Shown piece by piece: positions 35,767 to 47,308 of a DNA stretch of 64,000 nucleotides. The position numbers and the translations under genes are program-made. The first letter of the stretch is position 1; the number at the start of each line of letters is the position of its first letter. Source of the stretch: Microdochium bolleyi (Eukaryota > Ascomycota > Sordariomycetes > Xylariales > Microdochiaceae); contig KQ964254.1 of the NCBI GenBank assembly GCA_001566295.1, positions 310,001 through 374,000 on the forward strand, in the 5' to 3' direction. The notes below the pieces were generated by a model that had not been told where the DNA came from, searched no databases, and saw only the letters and a program-made list of their open reading frames with translations.

Positions 35767-38094
35767 ATGGCCGACCACCTCTTTGACTATCAGCATGACT
35801 GCTCTGCTGGAGCGCTCGATCCTGACTATTTGGGCGAATGGGTCGAGTCAAACACCGATATCACCGGGATTGGGGTAGGCACGCTCGGTCTCAAGCTGTG
35901 CTGCTCTCGCTGAAACGGTCTGCAGGTAGTCATCGGCTTCGTGAGCACCTCTTTGTTAGCTACGACCTTGCTGATCCTCCATTACCTTCTCATTCATGAT
36001 CCCTCGCATAACCCTTTCTCGCACGGCAAGCACGGGACTGCCTAAGACCCAGCTCAGGATCGGGGCTCCCACTGGCGGCCCAATCTGGTCCATGTGCGTT
36101 CCTGTCACGGTTCAACCGTCAGTCGGGTGTCGGGCGCAGCAGAGCGGTACGCTTCTCGAGCATTATTGATGAGTCAAGGATGATTATCTAGAAAGTTACC
36201 TTGTATGCAGCTCCTGTCAAATATTGAGGCTAACCATTTGAGTGCATCATGGACATGTGCGACATGCAACTGATCACGGGGCTTGCCATTCTCCTCAGTG
36301 GCTTCCTGTCCGTCAACAGCCCGCAAGGCTCACTGCCCGCTGCTGACTGGTACATGGTCGTCTACGTCGTCTACCTTGCGTGGTTCGCAGCCACAACGCA
36401 CCTGGCGGGCATGACCACCCTCCGATCTCACTTTGCCAGCCGCTCAAGACCCCGGATCGTCCGCGTTGGGCTCATGTTTCTTCTCCTCGTTGCGCTTTGC
36501 GTTGCCATGGTACCGACAGGCTACTTCAACTAGACATCGACCTGCCAGTCCTCTGCTGCCATCCCCCAGTCTCCAGCAGCCTGCTACTTGACTCCAAAAA
36601 CCGCGCAGGAACTTTGGAGGATAGACACTGAATCATCCCACCCTCATTCGTGGAGTGGTGTTTGCGTCGCAGACAACCACCAGATATCAACATAGGAACC
36701 ACAGATGCTATGCAAGGCATGGCTTTTGGTTTATCCCTCTTGACTTACGGATTTGCTAGTCGCTGCTCGGGCCTCTTCTTGTGGCCGTCGCTTATCATTC
36801 GAGCACATATTCGACAGCCGGCCGGCCGACTCTTGCGGGACGTTGTCAAACGATGCATGACGAGCAGTTCCTCTTCGACGCAGGGCCAGTTGCACAGTCA
36901 ATCACTTTTGGGAAGTCTATGGGTCGACCTCGTCGTGCTCCCTTTGGTGGGCGTCTATATTTGTTTAGAATGGATCCTGGATTTATGTAGCTCTATGCTA
37001 GGAGAGGTACGTGCTCCTTGCACAAAGCGAAGCTGGTTCAGCGACCAGCATGACTACGCATCCCAGATTTGCTTGGACCATCTTGCCCAATATTTAGTCA
37101 TTGACACTTCCTGTTAGATAATTTGGCTCATCTTCGTCATTGCGTGGGGGCTATGCAAGCTTCTCTACATCCGCAGTGTGGCGAAGAAGAGCATGGTCCG
37201 GAATACCGCTTTGAACAACTGGATATTCGGGCAGATTATAGCCGTGGCACTCCTTGCCGCGCCGCTTTTCTCGCTCGTCAACAAATGCTTACAAAGCGGC
37301 GAGAGCGACTATCGAAAGAGCAGCAACCTCTCCCTTGAACTTCGAGGTCAACCACAAGGCGATGCTGCACAGCCGAGTAATCCACAGCCAAGCGAATCGG
37401 TAATCGAACACACGGCATCTCACCAGGTGATTGAATCGTTACAACAGCATCTCGACGAAGGAAGAGCACACGAACCGCCAGAATCTGCAGGTGCAGGTGG
37501 CGCGCTTGAAAGCAATATGTCTCCGGCAGAGCGCAAACTCATCCGTGCCCACAACCTCCTTGGCCAAGGTAGCTCAGATTTGGTGGATTGTTATAAGGCC
37601 TCGTCTCTCTTGCGCACTGGACAACAGCGGCTGGGATGGCAATGATACTCACAGGCGTCCCGGTGCCCAAAGATGGAGGGGTATCTCGTTACACCAGAAT
37701 CAGTGTGGTAAGCTTCTGGCTGACCTCTCCTGGCTTGGTCTGGTGGTCTGCACTATACTATCCAACGGTCATTGCGCTTGGCGTGGCAGTTGCGTTACAG
37801 GTCGAGCGTTACGAAACCCCCGTTGGCACAACACGCCAGAGCTGCTCAGGTCGATTACGATACCCTTTGCTTTTTGTACATCTTTTTGCGATATGTGGCC
37901 TTTACATTGTTCTTGTCCAGATTTTCCTGAGATTTGAGCTCAGTACAGCCATACTACTGCCCATGTCTGTCGTTTTTCTGTACTTGCTGTATGCAACTCC
38001 ATGCATCTGTGCCAACATAGCGCGGTGGCACTTTGGCAAGGCGACTGCAAGCACAGGATGCACATTGCCAGGGCCGTCGGGTGGTAGTGGTTGA
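35767..38094 (+). pseudogene. Multi-pass membrane protein gene, apparently interrupted
   Basis: Pieces of a fungal multi-helix membrane protein, a family I recognise from Sordariomycetes only as hypothetical. Exon 35767-35874 (MADHLFDYQHDCSAGALDPD) joins 35926-36093, then 36243 onward (CIMDMCDMQLITGLAILLSG, ADWYMVVYVVYLAWFAATTH). A later hydrophobic exon ends near 37008 (LLTYGFASR, GSLWVDLVVLPLVGVYICLEW), and after intron 37009-37117 comes IIWLIFVIAWGLCKLLYIRS. Further coding-like sequence reaches 38094. In-frame stops interrupt it: TAA at 36043-36045, inside an exon whose frame resumes the family pattern (HWRPNLVH|CIMDMCDMQ), and TAG at 36531-36533. The second could lie in a 60-nt intron (36510-36569), the first in no intron I can build. 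Either the gene is dead, or it starts and splices differently. I give no intact product. Confidence 0.5.
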
Positions 38095-38244
38095 CAACTT
38101 TGGCCGAAGATCGCAAATATCCACTTACGCCAGACAAAGCAAAAACCTCCTCTCGGTTTACGCTTGTACTTGCTGTGAAGTCCTTTGAACATAATGTGGC
38201 GGGTTTGATCGGCTTTGAATTCAGAGGTCACTCATCCCCAAGCA

Positions 38245-39419
38245 CTACGCCGTCTTGGTCGTCGCTGCAGCAGCTGCAGCGGCCCTCTCCCTCGACATCT
38301 CAAACACCCTCTCGATCCCAGCCTCCGTGGCATCCGCATAGACCTGCCCAACCTTCTCCGCCTGGAGCACCCGCACCCCTCTCTCCGTGCAACCCCCGGG
38401 CGTCATCACCTTCTCCATGACCTCTTCGGGCGCCTCGCCCCGCTCGAGCACGATACACGCGGCGCCCTTCATCGCCTGCGCCGCCATGACGGTCGCCTGC
38501 TCCCTTGGGATCCCTTTCGCCACGGCGCCGTCGACGACACCCTGCAGCGCGAGCGCGAAGAACGCGGGCGTCGACGCCGCCGTCACGCTGGCGGCCGGCA
38601 TGAGGTCGTGCGTCACGCGAATCACCCGGCCGATGCTGCTGAAGATGTGCTCCGTGATCCGCGTGGAGGCCGGGGTGGCGTGCTGCCCGGGGTACTCTGC
38701 GATGATGGTCGACGACTCGCGGACTGTGCTCGCCGTGTTGGGCATCGCGTGGACCAGGACACAGCGCTGGCTTTGGCTGACAGCACCGCCGTCCGGGTAC
38801 TGGATCATGCTCTCGAGCTGGGGCAGCGCCAGCCCCACGCAGATGCTCAGCAGCACCTTGCCCTGCAGCGCGCGCGCCATGTCGGGCCCCGCGAGGATGC
38901 CCGCGGCCTGCGACGGCTGGCACGACAGCAGGACCACGTCGGCGGCCTGGACGGCCTCGAGGGTCCGCCCTTGCCAGACGTCCACGGTGACCTGCTCGAG
39001 GGTGGCGCCGCCGTTGTTCAAGTCGGGGATCTTGGACTGGAGCGCGGCGACGGACTCTGGGCGGTTCACGCAGGCGATGAAGCGCGTGAAGAACGGGGCC
39101 GGCGGTGAGCTGCTGGTGCCGCCCGCCGTGGCGTCCATGCTGCCGCCGTGCTGCTGCTGCTGCGTGTGAGTCTGTGATGCGGCCGGGATCCCGGATGTGG
39201 CGATCTGCTGCTGGGAGGTCATGACACCGCGGAGGATGGCGATGCCCATGTTGCCTGTGTCGGCCCCTCGTCAGCCTGTCCTGTCTATCATCTCGAAAAT
39301 ATGTCGCCTTCTGTGTTGATGTTCTTGTCAAATTGCCCCCTGGGAGGAGGACACGGCCTTTACTCACCACAGCCGAGGATCGCCATGGTCAGGCGGGTGC
39401 TACTAGTGATGCTCGCCAT
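38245..39419 (-). CDS. Pyrroline-5-carboxylate reductase, divergent form
   Basis: P5C reductase makes proline from delta-1-pyrroline-5-carboxylate with NAD(P)H. Exons 39368-39419 and 38245-39254 flank an intron (GTGAGT...ACACAG) that falls within the Rossmann glycine motif and restores AILGCGNMGIAIL; 353 residues. Further landmarks are RFIACVNRPES, VVLLSCQPSQAAGIL, HAMPNTASTVRESST, AFFALALQGVVDGAVAKGIP and AMKGAACIVLERGE. Two things are odd. A Gln/Ser/Gly-rich insertion of about 45 residues (about 30-74) sits just after the nucleotide-binding helix. The segment before the conserved PAFFAL reads AAST, where the family usually has a Gly/Ser-rich GSG-type loop. A second, housekeeping copy elsewhere in the genome is therefore plausible. 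It lies on the same strand as, and just downstream of, the MFS transporter gene. Confidence 0.9.
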
Positions 39420-39913
39420 GATGAAATGCTGGATCTCGTGTAAGTCAAAGAAAGCACGGGCAGTGGGCAAGTGGATATCGCGCCTGCAAGGTTGAGCGCG
39501 GATGTGGTCGGGCGATCGCAGAGCTGGAGATTCTGGAATCAGACTGAAGGAGCACCCGGCTATATGCAATGTGTCTATTGATCGGATGCCCAGCCGTCAC
39601 GCTGCTCAGCAATCAAGGAGGGCAACGGTGTTGGTCACACAGACGTGCGGCCCGGGGTCGCAGGCAGGAACGACCCCTGCACCGCTGATAGGCGCCCGTC
39701 CCGCCCCATTCGGACTTGGCGCTCCGGAGGCGGGGCGGAAGTGGATCCAGCCCCACGACCCCGGTCGCGGCTTGCAGCAGCCACGGATGTCACATTGACG
39801 CTAGTGCAAGGGTGCTTGTACTCGCAAGGGCGCAACATCACATTGTTATCTACTGCGTAGCTACGGAGAAGCCCGGCGAGAGCCACCCTTGCTTCCAGAT
39901 CCCTCGTGCCCAG
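39420..39913. other. Intergenic between the MFS transporter and P5C reductase genes
   Basis: About 490 bases, tandem minus-strand arrangement. It should hold the P5C reductase promoter and the 3' UTR of the transporter. Nothing distinctive is seen. Confidence 0.6.
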
Positions 39914-41512
39914 TCAGATTCTGGCCAGCAGCCGTTTGCTCGTCTTGACACGGACCAGTCCGACCAGCAGGCAGGACGCGAGAGCCGCCCCGCCGGCAAA
40001 AAGGATGGCCGCGCGATAGTTCTCCACCGGGCCGTGTTCTCCCCCGGTGGCCGCAAGCAGGTAGCCTGCAATGGGAGCACCCTGCATCAATGAATACCAA
40101 ATGTTAGCGAATCGCTCCAAGTGTCCCGCAGGTTCTTCTTTCGCGTGTGCGCAGTGACGACTTACCATCAGATATCCAGGACCCCAGCTTGTGATGATCA
40201 TGCCCATCACGACTGGCATCCGCAGGCTGCCAAATAGTGAGCTTGCAACCGGCGGCATGCCAGAGAAGAAGCTCCCGTTGCCAAAGCCGTTCAGCACCAC
40301 AAAGACTGCCAGAGGGCCTACGGACGTCGAGAGTGGCCACACCACGAGCAGGGTCAACGCGTTCAGCAGCATGGCAACAAACAGAGTATTGACCGGCCCA
40401 AACCTGTCGCACATCACGCCGCAGACCAATCTGCCAATTGCAGAAGCCAGGTTGAATGCTGAGACGAGGGCAGCACCAGCCGTAGGTGAGAGCCCAAGGC
40501 TCGCACAGTACAGCGGCAGGAAGAATGGCGCAACGAGAAGATAGAAGGTGGAAAGGCCACCAGCAAGCAACAAGATCAGAAATCTTGAGTTTCTGAACAG
40601 GGTCCTGCGAGACGTGTCAGATCCAGGGGGAAACGCTCTGGGTCGAGTGGGTGGACTCACTTGTCGACGAACGCGTGCTTCTGGATGGGCACCCGCTCCT
40701 TTACCAGGAACGCAGCAGGGAGACCAGTGGCCAGCGTCATGAGACCAAGGATCCGGAAGGTCCAGGCAGGACCGACCTTCTCTATGAGGCCGCTCGTAGC
40801 CAGGGCTAATACAGTACCGCCGAGTCCACCTGCAGCGTAGATGATGCCAATTGCTGTCCCACGCTTCTTGTTGAAGTATTGCGCTGGGGTGACAGAGACG
40901 AGGAGGAAAGTCAGGCTGGACGGGGGTTTGGTTGGTAAGTTAGCAGTCTCTTCTTTACAGGCGGGGATGAGGTCGAAATTGTGGACAGACTTACCTGGTG
41001 CCAAGACCCATGAGGACACCGCTCGTGAAGAACAGTCCTCCCACGTTCTCGGTGCAGAATCCGCTCATGATCGAGCCAGTCCCGAGACAGAGGACCCCAA
41101 AGATGGCGGCCTGCCTCGTGCCGACTTTCCTGATGAACTTTGCCCAGACGAGCGCGCCGATGCTGTTGAAGGTGACACACAGGGCTCCTATCCAGGAGAG
41201 AGTAGAAGCAGGAGCGAGCCCCCTCTCGACGAGGGCGGCCTGGACGATGCCCCAGGAGTAGCTCATGCCGAGATACCACCATGTGATGACTGAGCAGCCG
41301 GCAATGACGACCCAGCCCTGGCCGCCATCTGGGACGTCGGCATCGGCAAGCCTCGAGGCCTCGACGATGTCGAGAGGCTGCTGGTCGAGGCTGTTGGATT
41401 TTGGAGGAGACGAGGGCTGCGGCATGCGGGACAGCCCGATCTGTGGCTCGGACGCCAATGCGGTGGCGGTGGTGGTGGTGCCCATTCTGGACATTCTGGG
41501 ATAATCATGCAT
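39914..41512 (-). CDS. MFS transporter, monocarboxylate permease type
   Basis: A 459-residue major facilitator protein resembling fungal monocarboxylate/riboflavin-type permeases (MCT/SLC16-like; Mch group). Exons are 40995-41512, 40661-40915, 40166-40604 and 39914-40081; introns 40916-40994, 40605-40660 and 40082-40165 have GTAAGT or GTGAGT donors and all joins keep frame. After a cytoplasmic Ser/Thr-rich N-terminus comes the family signature DVPDGGQGWVVIAG in the first membrane helix, then TLSWIGALCVTFNS, the YFNKKRGTAIGI loop and GRLVCGVMCDRFGP. Twelve helices can be placed. Met residues at 41494 and 41485 are alternative starts. Substrate unknown; its position next to P5C reductase and near two oxygenase genes suggests export or uptake of a small acid, which is inference. 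Confidence 0.9.
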
Positions 41513-41671
41513 GAGATGAGGACGAGAGGAAGCAAGGTGCCGTGCCCAGAAGGACTGGCAAAGGTGGGAAAGAAGACTCGCAGAGCACTGGTGTCGACAG
41601 ACCTCGGGGAGTGCTCAGCAACGCTAGCACGAGGGGGGCAGGCACGAAGGGCGTGCATCGACCAGGTTGGC

Positions 41672-41716
41672 GTACCCTAAGCCTTAGCGTACCCTACCTT
41701 AAGCCTAAGGTACCCT
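41672..41716. repeat. Nested inverted repeats with three GTACCCT copies
   Basis: Three GTACCCT heptamers (from 41672, 41689 and 41710) surround two small hairpins: CTAAG-C-CTTAG at 41677-41687 and TACCTTA-AGCC-TAAGGTA at 41695-41712. The block lies about 160 bases upstream of the MFS transporter start. Confidence 0.7.
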
Positions 41717-43838
41717 ATCGTGCCCCACCTTGGAGCGGCGTGGTGTCCTCTGAGGCTGACACCCCGGGGACTCTCCTGCCGCATGCACGGAGTCCTTCCG
41801 CGGATGCGACCAACCTCGCCAGCCTCCCTGCCAACGCCGAGATCCCTCCGCCCAGAGCCCTCCAGGACTGCTATCCGGGGAGCCACCCCCGTCCATACGC
41901 GTGCCCTGCCAGTGCCAGGTGCCGCGCCCAGCAAAGGCCCCACCCGGCCCGTCCCGCACGTCTCGAGGGAACCGCGCAGGGACGACCCGCCTCGCCGTCC
42001 TCGCTGCTGACGATAGGGACACAGAGGCTCTCATCGGCTCAACACAATGCAGATAGAATGGGTTCGCCCGGGGACTATCGAAAGATGCCAGAGGCCCATC
42101 TAATGAGCACTGTCCCTGGTAGTGTCGACGTTGCGGTGTCCTGATGTCGAGTCTCACTCCTTGTCCTGACGTCACGGTACGCCTCGTCCGCGCTTACGCG
42201 TCAGCAGGCAGGCCGGTGGCAGTTCGTGTCCAGGGTTGCTGAAAGGTACCCTGCCAAGCTCTCCAAGGACCGGCCGCTGTGACTCTGATTCGGCACAGGC
42301 TACGGTCACGTCACTTGCCGATGTGCCGATCCACAATCCTCGGGCCCTGGACTGCCCTGAGCCTCACGCAACGTGCCAGTATCACTGGTGGCCGACTTTC
42401 TGGTCACATCAATGGCCTTGCTAGACTCCGGTGTCAGAATGAAGCCGCTACATGGTTAGTTGCCGGCCCACACGCATACAAACGCACCGAACATGGGGCT
42501 TGGGAGGCACTAGTTTCTCGCGGGCTGCCAACCAGCTTGCGCTCGGTGGTCACTTCTAAGTGCTGACAGGACTCGCAGTAAGGCCTTCGTTAAAACCCTC
42601 ATCGTCGCGCTGTCGGGGCAGCTATCTAAGCTGGCATGGCATGGCATGCTATTGCTCGAGTGTCATGGCCTGAGCCTGAGCCCGCACCAAGAAACTGTCC
42701 AGGTGCGAGAGCTCGCCCCCGAATTCATGGAAGCTGACGACCCTCCACACTTGTACGCATATCTTCGCCACGAGACGAGGCCCTGCGGGCTGATCCCTCG
42801 GACAGGGTTGCGAACCCAGCAGGCCAATATCACCGTGCAGATTCTTCAGCGGCGAGCTGCAGGCCTTTACTGCTACTCTGTTGCCTCGGATAGCCCGCAT
42901 TACTCTCAGGCGGCCCTGAAAACGGATCTCCGGGGAAGACAGCCCTGCCAAGTCTGCTGAAGATGTGCCAACCAACTTGGCCGGGTACTCCACTCCTACA
43001 CATCAAAGTCCAGGACTTTCAGATAACAAGTACATAGACATGAACACGCTCATAACAGGCACTCCTGTGTGAAATAGGCTACTCCGATCCGCGCCGAGCA
43101 GTCGCCGAGTATAAGCGCGTACGACCTAAGGCCTCCACGCGAGTGTGAAGTAGAGCGACAGAGGAGGCCGAACGGGGCTGCTGGGCCGGCGATTTCCGTT
43201 ATGGTCTCGTCAGCCAGGAAAGCATCACGGATTATGCGGGCGAGCGAATAGGCTCAATGTGGTCCACAGCACGCAGGAATGCCCGCTCTGAGGTCACTAC
43301 TTCGAGGGCTTGCTTCCATTGTAGACTACTCGATCCCGTGCGATGGAGAAGGGGCGGAGCTTTGATCACTGACCTTGGGGCATCTTAAGCAGCAACAAAC
43401 AGCCGTGTAGTCTATGCATGTCCTTTCACACAGCTCGCTGTTCTAGATGTAGCATTGACAACCCCCTGAGCATGGGACGCTCTTTTCGCGCAGTTTATCA
43501 TGAGCAGACCTAGTCAATGATTATCTTGTCATCTTACAAAGTGTCATTACAAATGTTCTTGTGCTCGCGAAGGCCGGCACAATCAGCCCCGAGAGTCCAA
43601 TACCAAGACGAGTTCCTTCCAGCATAGGCAAGTCACATTTGATACCCCTTACTGCACAAAACCTGCCTTGAATGGGCTGCCCTCCACTTCGCAACCCTGG
43701 GCCAGTACGTAATCTCATGCCCGTACTTCAGCCGTGACGTGCTCAACAGCGGCAGTGGCGATGGCTGAAGTAGCCGGGTACCTCAACCATGTCGCCGACC
43801 ACACCCTCAAGGCAGTGGTGGGCGGCTGGAGGTTTGTC

Positions 43839-43845
43839 TATAAAG
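43839..43845 (+). promoter_or_regulatory. TATA box of the 2OG oxygenase gene
   Basis: TATAAAG stands 123 bases before the start codon at 43968, followed by a pyrimidine-rich stretch leading to ATCACC-ATG. A canonical TATA box fits a regulated rather than constitutive gene. Confidence 0.5.
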
Positions 43846-43967
43846 GCTGTCCCCTCCAGCGTCCTGGCCATGATCAAATTGAACATCTGCCGGGCAACTC
43901 ACCACCTTGTCTGTTGCATCCTATACTACACTCACTTCGGTTTCCTTTATCCCCCACACGTATCACC

Positions 43968-45144
43968 ATGGGTTCCGCCGCTCCCCTCACACTCGAGACT
44001 CTCGACTTTGGCAGGTTCCTCGAGGGAACCGAGTCAGAGCGCCAGGAGATTGCAGACCGTCTCGTGCAGTCCCTTACCCAACACGGCTTCACCAAGCTCA
44101 TCAACCACGAAGTCTCCGACGACATCGTCGACGGTATCTGGTACTGGGTAAGTTCTTGCATTTATCAACTTGAAGAAAGACACAGTGGTAGAGCGTACTG
44201 ACGAGCATGACACCACACAGGGCCAGAAGCTGTTCTCCCTGACTCCCGAGCAGAAGGCCAAATTCAGACACGAGCCCAGTCCCGACCCCCAGCGCGGCTG
44301 GAGCCACATCGGCGCCGAGGTCACCTCGAAGCTCCAGGAGCGCAACTACGAAAACGGCTCCAAGAAGGAGATCCTTAAGGACGAGAAGGTGAATGGCATA
44401 CACCCCAGATCCACCACCACCACCACCAACCAACCCATCCTTGATGACGACAACTAACCACGACCAAAACCGACACAGGAGCACTTTGACTGCGGCCCTC
44501 CCGCCGACCCCGACTTCCCCAACCTGTGGCCCGCGGACGACGACCTGCCGGGCTACCGGGAGTTCATGGAGCGCTACTTCCTCGCCGCGCAGAAGACGTG
44601 CATGAGCATCCTCGAGGCCATCGAGGTCGGGCTTCGCATCCCCGTGGGCTCGATCCAGGAGATGTGCAAGCCCGACGCGAGCGAGCTGCGGATGCTGTAC
44701 TACCCAGAGGTCAGCATCGAGACGCTGCGCGGCGGCAAAGTGAAGCGCGCCTGGCCGCACACGGACTTTGGCATCATCACGCTGCTGTTCCAGGACAGCC
44801 TGGGGGGCCTCGAGCTGCAGGACCGCAGCAGCAAAGGGTTCTCGTTTGTGCCCGTGGTGACGGAGACGAGGAACGAAATGGTGGTGAACCTGAGCGACAC
44901 TTTCGGTCGGTGGAGCAACGGTACGATGCTGCCCGGCGTGCACCAGGTCAATATCCCGCCGAGGCTGCTCGAGGCGAAGGAGGGCGTGGTCCCGGAGAGG
45001 TACTCGTCCGTCTTCTTCTTCAAGGCGCACCGGCAGGCGAATGTCGGGCCGCTCGCGCCGTTCGTGTCGGAGGAGCAGCCCGCCAAGTATCCGGACATGT
45101 CGGCGCTCGACTTCCATCGGCAGATGACCAAGATCTTGTACTAG
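43968..45144 (+). CDS. 2-oxoglutarate/Fe(II)-dependent oxygenase (isopenicillin N synthase-like)
   Basis: A 337-residue soluble oxygenase with the DIOX_N and 2OG-FeII_Oxy domain order. Exons are 43968-44147, 44221-44388 and 44479-45144, with GTAAGT and GTGAAT donors and CACAG acceptors; joins keep frame. Iron ligands are visible as H210-x-D212 (WPHTDFG) and H271 (GVHQV), and the 2OG-binding pair as R290-x-S292 (RYS). Length is typical. Such enzymes hydroxylate, desaturate or cyclise small molecules, often in secondary metabolism; the substrate is unknown here. It lies between the MFS transporter and a P450, facing away from the transporter. Confidence 0.93.
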
Positions 45145-47308
45145 TAGAAATATCTTTCATCAAAAAATCGAAGAAGGGCACGCGAATGGTATTCGGCGAT
45201 GGGTCTGGGTCCGCCAGGAAGGTGTTTTCTGAAGCTCACTGCCGACTTTCAGCTTCTCACTTGGCACATAGACAAATGCAGCTTGCTCTTTTAGAATGTC
45301 TTCTTTTACCCTCTGTGAAGCGGACGAAAATGATTCGATAACTGACCACCGTTGAGTCAGCATCGCGAACTGCCAGGTATCTATCTCTGATGTCGTCTCT
45401 CGTCCAGACTTCACCCTCAAACTATGTGCTTGAATCCTTTCCATGAGTTTCACACGATCCTTATCCGACGCCGCGGTAACGCTATGCAGCTCACACGCGA
45501 GCTTACATAGAGAGCGAGCAGATTGAAAGGGGGGTCCGCATGTTCATTGGTAGTGAGTGTTTTGATGACTGGAAGCTTGCTCATGTCCGCCATCAATTAC
45601 ATCTGAAACTACAACTCTCCGTAGGCGAGCACCTGCGGAGCGTTTAGACAAAGTCAGTACGAGCTTTCCGGCCTACCACTTGCCAAGGGAAACAGTCGAT
45701 GAACGCATCATGCTGTGCGGGTTTGTTCTGACTTTGGTATTGTTGGTCTCTTCGGTAAGAAGGACATCGCTTGACCAGAACACGGAGATGCCGCACAATC
45801 CGCAGCTCAAATGCAAGACTTGGTTGCACTTCAGCTCTCAAATTGGGAGACAGTCTTGGTTATTTCAAGATTGGCAACTTCAACTACCATCTTGCCAACA
45901 AATCAAGCTTAAATCGTCCTGGTGATGTATTGTATCACCTAAGTCATACAGAGCACTCTTTGTGCCGAAACTTGGCAGTCTAGCGAGTGGATCGAGCGTT
46001 TGCTATGCAAATCCTGGTCACACTCTTACATGAAGTGTCGTGATCAATTTCACATAACCCTGTTGTCTTTGAACGCCAGAAATCCGGCTTTGACTCTTGC
46101 TTTCTCCATCTCGCACCGATAGTTCTTATTTCAAACAAGGGACCAACCCATCATGGGAGGCACAGCTGATTTCGCCGATAGATATACACGAGCGGACGGG
46201 GCAACGCCTCGGTAGACACCCAGCCCGCTGGTGATTCCCCCTGCCACGGATGGAGTTCATTGCAGAGTGGGGAGGAACATACGCTATGGCAGTGCTGAAC
46301 GCGTTGGATTGACAGAAGAGGGGATTGACTTATGTTCTCTGCTAGGGCATTTTTCAACTGTCTGCAAATCCCACTGGCGTTTGGCGCAGTGATCAAGTTC
46401 AAGATTGAGTCCGTGTCCGGTACGGACAGGCACGCCCTGTTTTGTGAATCCACGAATACTGTTCTCACCCGAGGCAGATGGTTGACTTAGATGCCCAGCG
46501 TCCATCCTATCAAGTATTGGCTGACTCGATACAGACCCAGGATTATAGATTGTACTGCCCAGCATTTGTCGGTCAGTGTTACTCGCCTCGATAGATCATC
46601 CTTCAAGTAGTCCCCATTCTCATAGGCAAAGACTTGAAGCAACCACTTGCAAGTCTTTAAGGCATCGTTCAAGTCGGGCTTCAACCATGCCCTTTTGCCT
46701 CTTCCACATGATATGAATACTAGAGCAGGGCGAATTCAGCTTGTGGGTGATACTGGACATGCGGCGATGTCAGCGCCAAGAGAAGGGACAGGGCTGTTTT
46801 TGTGGGAGTCTCACGAGAAGGGAGCCAATTGCCGAACCCAAGACGGCGATTCAGTCCCCATGTCCTCGTCCTTGGGGGGATCTCTCGTGTCGTCCACTTC
46901 ACCAAGAGTATGGTGCGAAAATAGACATGCTGTAGCATTGACCATGACCCGTTCTGTTGGTTGTGCCTCTCGGGCAAAAGTCGGGCCATACAAGGAAGGT
47001 CGCATTTGTGCTGGGGGCAGAACACGCGATGCATGCCATAACCAGTGTCTCTGACCTGGAAGTCTGGGGCTACTCCCTGTTGACTGGCATCAGAAGTCCA
47101 CTTTTTGAACCCATTCCAAGGTTGTCAGAATCCCTGACATTGCTGAACACCCTTCGTGTGCCTGTTCCCGGCCGAAGGGCCCAGGCGCCGGATTCTACAT
47201 AGTTCCGCAGCGCTTTGCCGCTCCTCGCTGCCCATCCTTTATCAGTGGCATTTCCATCTCGCTTGATAAAGGGGCAGTTGAAGACGTCTTGTCGTATGGT
47301 CCTCCGCC
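45145..47308. other. 2.2 kb intergenic, no gene seen
   Basis: Between the oxygenase and the P450, both on the plus strand. It should hold the oxygenase 3' UTR and the P450 promoter. Open frames up to 135 codons have no recognisable content. Confidence 0.55.

Larger units (their letters stand above)
41513..43967. other. 2.45 kb divergent intergenic region
   Basis: Separates the MFS transporter (minus) from the 2OG oxygenase (plus), so both promoters lie here. It carries an inverted-repeat cluster near 41672-41716 and a TATA box near 43839. No gene is supported. Confidence 0.55.

Noticed and set aside
38215..39108. Plus-strand frame of 297 codons antisense to P5C reductase
   Set aside because: A shadow of the GC-rich reductase gene: His/Arg/Asp-rich with no protein-like pattern.
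41672..41716. Interstitial telomere repeat
   Set aside because: Only one CCCTAA occurs and spacing is irregular; better described as an inverted-repeat cluster.
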